From NCBI RefSeq assembly GCF_002940005.1, contig NZ_MDEF01000009.1: a DNA stretch of 64,000 bases; one strand, 5' to 3'. The stretch comes from Xanthomonas hortorum (GTDB taxonomy: Bacteria > Pseudomonadota > Gammaproteobacteria > Xanthomonadales > Xanthomonadaceae). Below, piece by piece: positions 1-7,371 of this stretch. Numbering within the stretch: the stretch's first letter is position 1; the number at the start of each line of letters is the position of its first letter. Under the pieces are notes generated by a model. The model made no database searches, was not told the origin of the DNA, and worked only from the letters and a program-made list of their open reading frames with translations. A program made the position numbers and the translations under genes.

Positions 1-1401
1 CAACGACGCGACATTCCGCGCTCTCAGGCCGCGTTATTCAGACCTTCCCTAACCTTGAACGGTACTGCTGCCAGCGACATCCTTCGTGGAAGCGTCGGCA
101 ATGATCAGTTATTTGGGTTGGATGGTAACGACCAATTGGAAGGCGAAAGCGGTGACGATCTGCTCGACGGTGGAACCGGCGCGGATGTAATGCGTGGCGG
201 CGGGGGGAGCGACATTTACGTGGTGGATGATGTTGGTGACTCGATCTTCGATAATGGATATAACAGCGGATCGTCAGATTTTTGGCGAAAAGATATCAAT
301 ACGGTAATCAGCAGTATCGATTACATGCTGGGCGTAAATTTGCAGCGGTTGATCCTTGACGGGGCTGCCGATCTCAACGGAACTGGCAATGGAGACTCTA
401 ACAGTCTGCAGGGGAACGCTGGAGCTAACATCCTGACCGGGGCGGCTGTGGATGATTATTCTTACAAGGCCGACTGGATGGACGGTGGTGCAGGAAATGA
501 CACCCTGATCGGTGCCTGGGGTAACGACACCCTTATTGGTGGGGCCGGCAACGACCGCATGGAAGGAGGTGGTGGCGACGATCTCTACTATGTCGACAGT
601 CTTGGTGATGTCATCGTCGAAACCGAGGACGAGGCCCCTTCATTCCCCATGGCAATGGCGATGCAGTTGTCGAGGGACGCGACGACATCCTCTGTCGGGG
701 AGTCAGGAGCGCCTGGTATTCCCGCAATGGGCGAACATCCTTATCGCAATGGCGACACGGTGGCCGCCAGCATCGACTTTACTTTGACTGAGGAGCTGGA
801 GTCGCTGATTCTGGTCGGTACCGCCGTAAATGGTACCGGGAATGAGTTCAGCAACTGGTTAAGCGGCAACGCGCAAGACAACGTGCTGAGCGGCTTGGGT
901 GAATATGACACCATCTATGGCGGCGCCGGTCGCGATGTCTTGTACGGTGGCGATGGTGGGGATGAGCTGGATGGCGAAGATGGTAACGACACTTTGGTTG
1001 GTGGCGATGGCGATGACTTCTACGTCTATACAGCTGGCCAAGGTCACGACACCATTGTGAATGTCGACGCCTATGGCGAAGATATGTTGCGTGTGAACGG
1101 AGCCGCATTCGATCAATTCAGTTTCGACCGCATTGGCGATGACATGGTCGCAACGTTGAGTGATCAATCCGGTAGTTTGACGTTCAAGGATTGGTACACG
1201 GAGAGCGCCAACCGTGTCGACCGTCTATACGACCAGAACTGGATGGAACTCAACGCAGATCAAGTGGACAGCTTGGTCGGTGGAGCGGAGTTGAGTCAGT
1301 TGATCGGTGCGATGTCCCAGGGCGAAGCGGAACAGGATGTCTTCACGCAGCCCTTGAGCGAACGCGGCAATCAGCCACATCCCATGATCGCTGCAGTCTG
1401 A
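1..1401 (+). CDS. RTX / hemolysin-type calcium-binding repeat protein, 5' partial
   Basis: The reading frame is open from the left window edge, so the gene probably starts upstream; the first internal start is a TTG at 55. The product has three blocks of glycine/aspartate-rich nonapeptides of the GGxGxDxLx type, each followed by a segment such as SDIYVVDD or DDLYYVDS. These form calcium-binding parallel beta-rolls and are usual in type I-secreted proteins. The C-terminal segment after the last block (FKDWYTE onward) resembles the tails of this family. No enzymatic domain is visible in this portion, so the activity (toxin, protease, lipase or adhesin) cannot be told. The sequence is visibly less GC-rich than its neighbours. 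A terminator follows. The residues before the first repeat (frame read from base 1) do not look like RTX sequence, so an upstream frameshift is possible. Confidence 0.8.
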   Translation, partial: QRRDIPRSQAALFRPSLTLNGTAASDILRGSVGNDQLFGLDGNDQLEGESGDDLLDGGTGADVMRGGGGSDIYVVDDVGDSIFDNGYNSGSSDFWRKDINTVISSIDYMLGVNLQRLILDGAADLNGTGNGDSNSLQGNAGANILTGAAVDDYSYKADWMDGGAGNDTLIGAWGNDTLIGGAGNDRMEGGGGDDLYYVDSLGDVIVETEDEAPSFPMAMAMQLSRDATTSSVGESGAPGIPAMGEHPYRNGDTVAASIDFTLTEELESLILVGTAVNGTGNEFSNWLSGNAQDNVLSGLGEYDTIYGGAGRDVLYGGDGGDELDGEDGNDTLVGGDGDDFYVYTAGQGHDTIVNVDAYGEDMLRVNGAAFDQFSFDRIGDDMVATLSDQSGSLTFKDWYTESANRVDRLYDQNWMELNADQVDSLVGGAELSQLIGAMSQGEAEQDVFTQPLSERGNQPHPMIAAV

Positions 1402-1425
1402 CGGTCAGTTATTGCTGAATCCTTT

Positions 1426-1460
1426 CCCCGCAAAAGCCGTCATGGGTTTTGCGGGGTTTG
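1426..1460 (+). terminator. Rho-independent terminator after the RTX gene
   Basis: A perfect 10-bp stem, CCCCGCAAAA (1426-1435) pairing with TTTTGCGGGG (1447-1456), encloses an 11-nt loop and is followed by TTTGG. It lies 25 bp after the RTX stop codon and upstream of rsgA. The U-tract is short, so termination may be incomplete. Confidence 0.65.
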
Positions 1461-1526
1461 GCTGCAATCCATGTGTCATTGGGTGCTGGTGGATGTCGCA
1501 AATAGCTGTGGGCGTAGAATTGCCCC

Positions 1527-2618
1527 ATGAGCAACGCACCCCCCGATTACCCCACCCTCCAATCCATCGGCTGGCCCTGGCCTGGCCCTGCCGAGGACCC
1601 GGCCTGGCCGGCGATCTTTGCCGCGCATCCGCAGGCACTGCCGGCGCGGGTGGTGGAGCAGCACCGCACCGGCTATGTGGTGGCCGATACGCCGGAGGCC
1701 AGTCTCAAGGCGGAGTCGTTGCCGGAGTGGCAGCGGCCGCGGTTTCCCAGCCATGAGCGGGCGGCGGTGGGCGATTGGGTGCTGATGGACGGCAAGCGCA
1801 TCGTGGCCTTGCTGCCGCGGCGCACCTCGATCAAGCGCGGGGCAGCCGGTGAGCATTACCACCAGCAGGTGATCGCGGCCAACATCGATACGGTGTTCAT
1901 CGTGTGCGGGCTGGATGCGGATTTTAATCCGCGCCGCATCGAGCGCTATCTGCTGCTGGTCGGCGGCGGCGGTGCCGAGCCGGTGGTGGTGCTGACCAAG
2001 GCCGATCAGACCGAATACGCTGAGGATGCGTTGGCGGTGCTGGAGGAACTGGAAGCGCAGAACATCGCGTTGCGCGCGGTCAATGCCAAGGATCCTGAGA
2101 GTGTGGCTGCGCTACGGCCGTGGCTGGGCGATGGCCGCACCGCCGTGCTGGTGGGTTCGTCGGGCGCCGGCAAGTCGACGCTGACCAACACCTTGCTCGG
2201 CTCGCAGAAGATGAAGACCAATGCGGTGCGCGAGAACGATTCGCGCGGCCGGCACACCACCACGCATCGCGCGTTGATTCCGCTGCCGTCCGGTGCCTGC
2301 CTGATCGATACGCCCGGCATGCGCGAGCTCAAGCCCACTGGCGAAGAGGACCTGGCCGAGGGCGGTTTCTCGGATGTGGAGGCATTGGCAGCGCAATGCC
2401 GCTTCAACGATTGCGCGCATATTGCAGAGCCCGGCTGCGCGGTGCGTGCGGCGATCGAGGCCGATACGCTGGATCCGGAGCGGGTGGCCAATTACATGAA
2501 GCTGCGTGTGGAAGTGGCCGCTGCGGCCGAAAAGCTCGCCACGCGCCTGGCGCAGAACAACCGGGGCAAGGGCTCGGGCCGGCGGCCTGCCAGCGTCGAT
2601 CGCACCGGGCGCCGCTGA
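1527..2618 (+). CDS. rsgA: Ribosome small subunit-dependent GTPase A
   Basis: Circularly permuted GTPase that binds the 30S subunit and helps its late maturation; cytoplasmic. The 363-residue product has the permuted order G4-G1-G3: TKAD at 157-160, the P-loop GSSGAGKS at 210-217 and DTPG at 261-264. Between G1 and G3 lies GRHTTTHR, the family switch I. A zinc knuckle follows, with C291, C296, H298 and C304. The N-terminal OB-fold region spans about residues 40-105. The ATG at 1527 is preferred because it gives the normal family length; no strong Shine-Dalgarno is seen. The next gene starts one base after the stop, so the two are probably co-transcribed. Confidence 0.95.
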   Translation: MSNAPPDYPTLQSIGWPWPGPAEDPAWPAIFAAHPQALPARVVEQHRTGYVVADTPEASLKAESLPEWQRPRFPSHERAAVGDWVLMDGKRIVALLPRRTSIKRGAAGEHYHQQVIAANIDTVFIVCGLDADFNPRRIERYLLLVGGGGAEPVVVLTKADQTEYAEDALAVLEELEAQNIALRAVNAKDPESVAALRPWLGDGRTAVLVGSSGAGKSTLTNTLLGSQKMKTNAVRENDSRGRHTTTHRALIPLPSGACLIDTPGMRELKPTGEEDLAEGGFSDVEALAAQCRFNDCAHIAEPGCAVRAAIEADTLDPERVANYMKLRVEVAAAAEKLATRLAQNNRGKGSGRRPASVDRTGRR

Positions 2619-2619
2619 A

Positions 2620-3882
2620 ATGCCGCTGCGCAAGGCGCCGCCGGACATCGTCCATCACGCGGCGCTGGATGTGCGCCTGGTCAAGGCGGTGCGCGGCGTG
2701 CGTCTGTTGGCCCTGGCCAGCTGGCCGCGCTCGCTGCAGGAGCCGTTTCTGCAGAGCGTGGCGCGTGGTCAGCCGGAGCTGCCGCAGGTGGAGTATCCGG
2801 CGCTGGATTTCGGCGAGACCCGACGCGAATTGGCGGCGATTGCCAAGGCCGCCGATCCGCATCATCCGCTGGGCGCGTATCTGATCGACTCGGCGCATAG
2901 CTGGGGCCTGGCTGCCGGCCTGCTGGAATCGCTGGGCACCACCGCAGTCAGCGACTACTCGGCGCAGTTGTTCGGTGTGCCCGACGACCCGATGCCGGGC
3001 AACGGCCCGACCACGCGCGAAGCCGCACGCCACTTCATCCAGATTGCGCAGGAACTGGACCGCGAACTGCTGGCGCCCGAAGAACAGGTGCCGGTGTCGG
3101 CGACGGCCTTGCGCATGCAGTTGCAGAACGATCTGGATGCGTTCTTCGAAGGCCGCGTCATCACGGTCACGCTGGACCCGGATCTGCTCGCCAAGGCGGC
3201 GGCCGGTGCGCACCGCATCCGCTTGCGCAGCGGTGCGACATTCAGCGATTACGACCGCGCGCAGTTGTTCCACCACGAAGCGCTGGTGCATTCGCTCACC
3301 GCACTCAATGGGCGCGCGCAGGTGCATCTGCCCAGCCTGGGGATCTCTTCGCCGCGCACCACGGCCACCCAGGAAGGGCTGGCCACATTCGCCGAGCAGA
3401 TCACCGGCAGCATCGATATCGAACGCATGAAGCGCATCAGCCTGCGGATCGAGGCGATTGCGATGGCGCGCTCGGGCGCGGACTTCATCGAGGTGTTCCG
3501 TTACTTCACCGAAGGCGGGCAGAGCGCGGCGGAAAGTTTTTCCTCGGCGCAACGCGTGTTCCGCGGGGTGCCCACCGCAGGCGGCGGTGCCTTCACCAAG
3601 GACACCGTCTACCTGCGTGGCCTGGTCGCGGTGCACACGTTCTTCCGGCATTCCCTGCAGCGCGACCAGCTGCAGCTGTGCCGGTACCTGTTTGCCGGCA
3701 AGATGGCGCTGGGCGATGTGGCGCGCTTTGCGCCCTTGTTCGACAGCGGCGTGCTGGTTGCACCGCGCTGGCTGCCGCCGTGGGTGAGCCGGGTCAGCGG
3801 GCTGGCCGGCATGCTGGCGTTTTCGTTGTTCGCCAATCGCATCCGCATGGATCAGCTGCAGCCGCCAGCGATGAATGTCTGA
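2620..3882 (+). CDS. DUF1704 / QEGLA-motif putative metallopeptidase
   Basis: The 420-residue product belongs to the family annotated as flavohemoglobin expression-modulating QEGLA motif protein (DUF1704). It shows the HExxxH motif FHHEALVH (H219, E220, H224) and the name-giving QEGLA at 251-255. Eukaryotic relatives (MATCAP/KIAA0895) are zinc tyrosine carboxypeptidases acting on tubulin; the bacterial substrate is unknown to me. A longer in-frame extension reaches 2506 inside rsgA. I choose the ATG at 2620 because it begins one base after the rsgA stop and avoids a long overlap. No signal peptide or membrane segment is evident, so the protein is probably cytosolic. The tight coupling to rsgA suggests co-transcription but not a shared function. 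Confidence 0.85.
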   Translation: MPLRKAPPDIVHHAALDVRLVKAVRGVRLLALASWPRSLQEPFLQSVARGQPELPQVEYPALDFGETRRELAAIAKAADPHHPLGAYLIDSAHSWGLAAGLLESLGTTAVSDYSAQLFGVPDDPMPGNGPTTREAARHFIQIAQELDRELLAPEEQVPVSATALRMQLQNDLDAFFEGRVITVTLDPDLLAKAAAGAHRIRLRSGATFSDYDRAQLFHHEALVHSLTALNGRAQVHLPSLGISSPRTTATQEGLATFAEQITGSIDIERMKRISLRIEAIAMARSGADFIEVFRYFTEGGQSAAESFSSAQRVFRGVPTAGGGAFTKDTVYLRGLVAVHTFFRHSLQRDQLQLCRYLFAGKMALGDVARFAPLFDSGVLVAPRWLPPWVSRVSGLAGMLAFSLFANRIRMDQLQPPAMNV

Positions 3883-3940
3883 GCATCGTTACGACAGGTT
3901 GCGAACACTTGCCGAGTAGGTGCGAACACGCACCGCGATT

Positions 3941-4088
3941 TAGAGCAGCTGAAACAACGACTGCGTTCACCGTCAAGCGGTCTTGGCCAATGCTCGGAAT
4001 CGGCATGTACCACTCGTACACTCCAGCTCCACTGCGACTTCCGCACCCACCTGGCGACAACTCGCTGCGTTTTGTTATCCGCTCTTGG
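3941..4088. repeat. MITE-like element, copy 1 (148 bp)
   Basis: Within the 3883-4265 intergenic region. The ends are imperfect inverted repeats: GAGCAGCTGAAACAACG on the left, and GCGTTTTGTTATCCGCTC on the right. Its reverse complement aligns over the full 148 bp with the element at 5004-5151, including an internal GTACGAGTNGTACATGCCGAT segment. No coding capacity is convincing. The rest of this intergenic stretch holds nothing I recognise except the upstream region of the next gene. Confidence 0.75.
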
Positions 4089-4265
4089 TAGTCGCGTGTC
4101 ACTTTCGAATGCCGCCACCGCTGATGCTGCCTCGCGATTGCGAAACCCGCCGGGAGTGGCGCTGAACCGTATGCATCGCGGCGACACGTTCTACACGATG
4201 TTGCAACGGGCTGATCCACACACTGGTAGTCTCGCCCGAGATGGGCAACGACACGAGGCAATGCG

Positions 4266-4946
4266 ATGAAAATCCTGATGGTGCTCACCTCCCACGACCA
4301 ACTCGGCGATACCGGCAAGAAAACCGGCTTCTGGCTGGAAGAATTCGCCGCGCCGTACTACGTGTTCAAGGACGCTGGCGCCGACATCACCCTGGTCTCG
4401 CCCAAGGGCGGCCAGCCGCCGCTGGATCCCAAGAGCGACGAGCCCGACGCACAGACCGATGCCACCAAGCGCTTCAAGCAGGATGCCGACGCGCAGCAGG
4501 CATTGGCCAGCACGCACCGTCTGGCGGACGTCAAGGCCGAGGACTTCGATGCCGTGTTCTATCCGGGCGGCCACGGACCGTTGTGGGATCTGGCCGAAGA
4601 CGCGCAGTCGATCGCCTTGATTGAAGGCTTCGCCGCTGCCGACAAACCGCATGCCCTGGTCTGCCACGCGCCGGGCGTACTGCGTCGGGTCAAGGGCAGC
4701 GATGGCAAGCCGCTGGTCAACGGCCGCCGCGTCACCGGCTTTACCAATGGCGAGGAAGAGGGCGTTGGCCTGACCAAGATCGTGCCGTTCCTGGTCGAAG
4801 ACGTGCTGACCGAACTCGGCGGCCGTTACGAGAAGGGCGCCGACTGGAGCGTGCATGTGGTGACCGATGGCACGCTGGTGACCGGGCAGAATCCGGCCTC
4901 GTCCGAAAAGGCGGCCGAGACGTTGCTCGAGTTGTTGAAGCGCTGA
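4266..4946 (+). CDS. DJ-1/PfpI family protein (type 1 glutamine amidotransferase-like)
   Basis: The 226-residue product is a class I glutamine amidotransferase-like domain of the Hsp31/HchA-like subgroup. The nucleophile elbow is LVCHAPG with C133 and H134. An acidic partner comes from WLEEF near residues 24-26, and the FYPGGHGPLWDL loop is at 98-109. Relatives act as glyoxalases, deglycases or holding chaperones; the exact activity cannot be told. It is a cytosolic stand-alone gene with its own upstream region. It is flanked by inverted copies of a 148-bp MITE-like element (3941-4088 and 5004-5151), which is unusual and raises the possibility that the pair marks a former mobile unit. Confidence 0.88.
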   Translation: MKILMVLTSHDQLGDTGKKTGFWLEEFAAPYYVFKDAGADITLVSPKGGQPPLDPKSDEPDAQTDATKRFKQDADAQQALASTHRLADVKAEDFDAVFYPGGHGPLWDLAEDAQSIALIEGFAAADKPHALVCHAPGVLRRVKGSDGKPLVNGRRVTGFTNGEEEGVGLTKIVPFLVEDVLTELGGRYEKGADWSVHVVTDGTLVTGQNPASSEKAAETLLELLKR

Positions 4947-5003
4947 TTTTACGGTTGTCGTGTGGTCGTGCATCGACCGCCGTAGGAAGCCGCGCCTTTT
5001 GAT

Positions 5004-5151
5004 TTGGAGCAGCTGACAAAACGTAGCGATTAGTCGTCAGGTGGGTGCGGACGGGGCGAAGGAGCTGGCATGTACGAGTTGTACATGCCGATGCCAAGCA
5101 CCGGTCGCGCCCGACTGACGGTGAGAGCAGTAGTTTTGTAGCTGCTCTTGG
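5004..5151. repeat. MITE-like element, copy 2 (148 bp)
   Basis: Opposite in orientation to copy 1 and the same length. The terminal inverted repeat is GGAGCAGCTGACAAAACG against GTTTTGTAGCTGCTC. An internal smaller palindrome reads GGCATGTACGAGTTGTACATGCC. No ORF of note lies inside. It lies 57 bp after the DJ-1 stop codon. Confidence 0.78.
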
Positions 5152-5233
5152 TCGTGCGTTTTCAGAATGCCGCAGCATCCGAAAGCTCAACGCAATCCAG
5201 TCCTCGCAACCAAGCGCACCGACCATCTCGACT

Positions 5234-5341
5234 GGCCGTTGCCCGCCCACCGTCGCGGGACCTTACGCGGCATGGATGCCGCGTAAGCGCCTACAAGGAC
5301 GTACTTGCGGCGTGTCCTGCGACGGTGGGCGGGCAACGGCC
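5234..5341. repeat. Double-hairpin palindromic repeat, copy A
   Basis: The outer arms are 5234-5261 and 5314-5341 and are complementary with one mismatch. Inside is a near-perfect hairpin, TTACGCGGCATGGATGCCGC followed by GTAA, and then a conserved linker containing GGACGTACTTGCGGCGT. The flanks (ACCGACCATCTCGACTGG on the left and a GCAGCCAGGCCGCAGA type sequence on the right) are also shared with copy B near 42 kb. It lies between the DJ-1 gene and the 3' end of suxB and may act as a convergent terminator. Confidence 0.8.
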
Positions 5342-5417
5342 CTGCAGCCAGGCCGCAGACCATCCGCTCTGGCAGATCATCCGCTTCGAAGTGCGCTTCA
5401 CCACTGCCCAAAACCGC

Positions 5418-7337
5418 TTAGGCACTACGCTCCAACCAGCGCACCGCATAAGCCGGCAGCACCAGTCGCATGTCATCGCTCAGCGATTCGCCAGGCACGT
5501 CGCCGCCATCGGCCAACACCTTCCATCGGCCATCCCCGATCGCAGCAAGCTCCACCGTCAGCGGCTGATCGCCGAAGTTGTGCACGGCCAAGAAACCATC
5601 GCCACGCGTCAACGCAAACAGTCGCGGATCGCCCAGCGCCACGCTGCCCAACGCCTGATCGGCTGCCAAAGCAGAAAGCGCAGCACGTTGCCGGATCAAT
5701 GCACGCAACCGGCGATACACTTTGCCGCTCAAACTATCCGCATCCTCACGTTGAGCAGCAACCTGCCAATCCATCGCCGGACGATGTAACCAGCGGCCTT
5801 CGTGCTGACGGAGCGGGTCGCCGCGATAACTGATGTCGTTGGGCAATGCCAGCTCGTCCCCCATATAGATCAACGGCACACCAGGCATTGCAAGCGCGAT
5901 CGCATAGAGCAGTACCAACCGATCCACCGCAGTGTCCAACGCCACCATATCGCCCGCATCCTGCGCCGCCTGAATGCCCGCAAGCGCAGCGGCCATGCCA
6001 TTGGTGCCGTGCACGCCGTCGCCACTGCTCTGGAAGCTCTCACCGCGCGCGTAACTGCCTGGCACATCGTTGGCATAGAAGCGCGCGACATCGCGTAACG
6101 CAAACGGTGGCTGCTCGGCATTACCTGCCGCTTCATGCTGCAGCACGTTCCAGCCGATATCGTCGTGGCAGCGCACATAGCTCAGCCATGCACAGTTGTG
6201 CGGCAACGGCGGGCTATGCGCGATGACGTTGTGCAGGATGTCGCCGCGTTGCAGCGCCAGGGCCGACCAACCGGCCGCCATCAGCGTGCTGTGATACGCG
6301 AGATGGCACTCATGTCCCTGGTCCGGACCTGTGCCGAAGTAGGGCGGCAGCTGCGTCATCGGCACGATGGCTTCGGCCTTCATCACCACCGAGGGCGCCA
6401 CGATGTCGGTGACCGCGCGTAGCGCCACCAGCAAGGTGTGCGCCTCGGGCTGATTCATGCAATCGGTGCCGGTGCGCTTCCACAAATATGCCGTGGAATC
6501 CAGCCGAAATGCTTCCACACCCAGATTGGCCAGCTGCAGCATCGCTAGCGCCATCTCGCCGAACACCGCCGGGTTGCTCCAGTTCAAATCCCATTGATAG
6601 GGATAGAAGGTGGTCCACATCCAGTGCGCAGTGTCGTCCACCCAAGTGAAGTTGCCGGGTGCGGTATGTGGGAAGACCTGCCCCAGCGTGGCTTCGTACT
6701 GATCGGGCAACGCGCGGTCTGCAAAGTGATGGTAGTAATCGAGATAGCGTGCATCGCCCGCGCACGCGGCCCGTGCCCAGGCGTGATCGTCGGCGGTATG
6801 GTTGAGCACGAAATCCGCGCACAGACTGATGCCGGCTTCGCGCAGGCGCGTGGTGAGTGCGATGAGATCGTCGTTGTTGCCCAGGCTCGGTTCGACCTGG
6901 CCGTAATCGCTGACCGCAAAGCCGCCATCGTTATCGCCTGCGCGCGCACGCAGGAACGGCAGCAAGTGCAGATAGCGCACGCCCAGTTCCTGCAGATACG
7001 GCACGCGTTCGGCCACGCCTTGCAAGGTGCCGGCGAAGCGGTCCACGTAGGCGCTGTAGCCCAACATCTGTTGTTCGCCAAACCAGCCGGACTGACGCGT
7101 TGTGTCCAGTTGTTGCAGTGGCTGCGGGCGCTGTTGCGCAGTGTTGCCGAGCGCGCTCAACCACTGCGTCAACCACGACGCATAGTCTGGGCGCTGCCCA
7201 TACAGCGCTTGCAGCGCGTCGAGTAGACGCGGCGCATGCTGATCGAAGCGCGGCAACAGCGCATTCGCACGCTGCGCATCCAACGGCGCAGCAAAGGCTG
7301 CGCGTACTACAGTGAAATCGATGGGGGAGGTGCTCAT
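5418..7337 (-). CDS. suxB: Amylosucrase / sucrose hydrolase (GH13)
   Basis: GH13 enzyme that cleaves sucrose to glucose and fructose. Amylosucrases also polymerise glucose, while the Xanthomonas sucrose hydrolase SUH is described as mainly hydrolytic; the sequence alone does not decide. The 639-residue product shows the conserved regions ADFVLNH (174-180), GVEAFRLDSTAY with nucleophile D280, VMKAEA with acid/base E322, and RCHDDIGW with the transition-state Asp at 392. An ATG at 7337 is preferred over a TTG two codons upstream. No signal peptide is seen, so it is cytosolic. It lies 34 bp downstream of suxA on the same strand, so the two probably form one transcript controlled by SuxR. Confidence 0.93.
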   Translation of the reverse strand: MSTSPIDFTVVRAAFAAPLDAQRANALLPRFDQHAPRLLDALQALYGQRPDYASWLTQWLSALGNTAQQRPQPLQQLDTTRQSGWFGEQQMLGYSAYVDRFAGTLQGVAERVPYLQELGVRYLHLLPFLRARAGDNDGGFAVSDYGQVEPSLGNNDDLIALTTRLREAGISLCADFVLNHTADDHAWARAACAGDARYLDYYHHFADRALPDQYEATLGQVFPHTAPGNFTWVDDTAHWMWTTFYPYQWDLNWSNPAVFGEMALAMLQLANLGVEAFRLDSTAYLWKRTGTDCMNQPEAHTLLVALRAVTDIVAPSVVMKAEAIVPMTQLPPYFGTGPDQGHECHLAYHSTLMAAGWSALALQRGDILHNVIAHSPPLPHNCAWLSYVRCHDDIGWNVLQHEAAGNAEQPPFALRDVARFYANDVPGSYARGESFQSSGDGVHGTNGMAAALAGIQAAQDAGDMVALDTAVDRLVLLYAIALAMPGVPLIYMGDELALPNDISYRGDPLRQHEGRWLHRPAMDWQVAAQREDADSLSGKVYRRLRALIRQRAALSALAADQALGSVALGDPRLFALTRGDGFLAVHNFGDQPLTVELAAIGDGRWKVLADGGDVPGESLSDDMRLVLPAYAVRWLERSA

Positions 7338-7371
7338 TGGCAAGCGCCGGGAAGAACCCGGCGAGGGGTCC

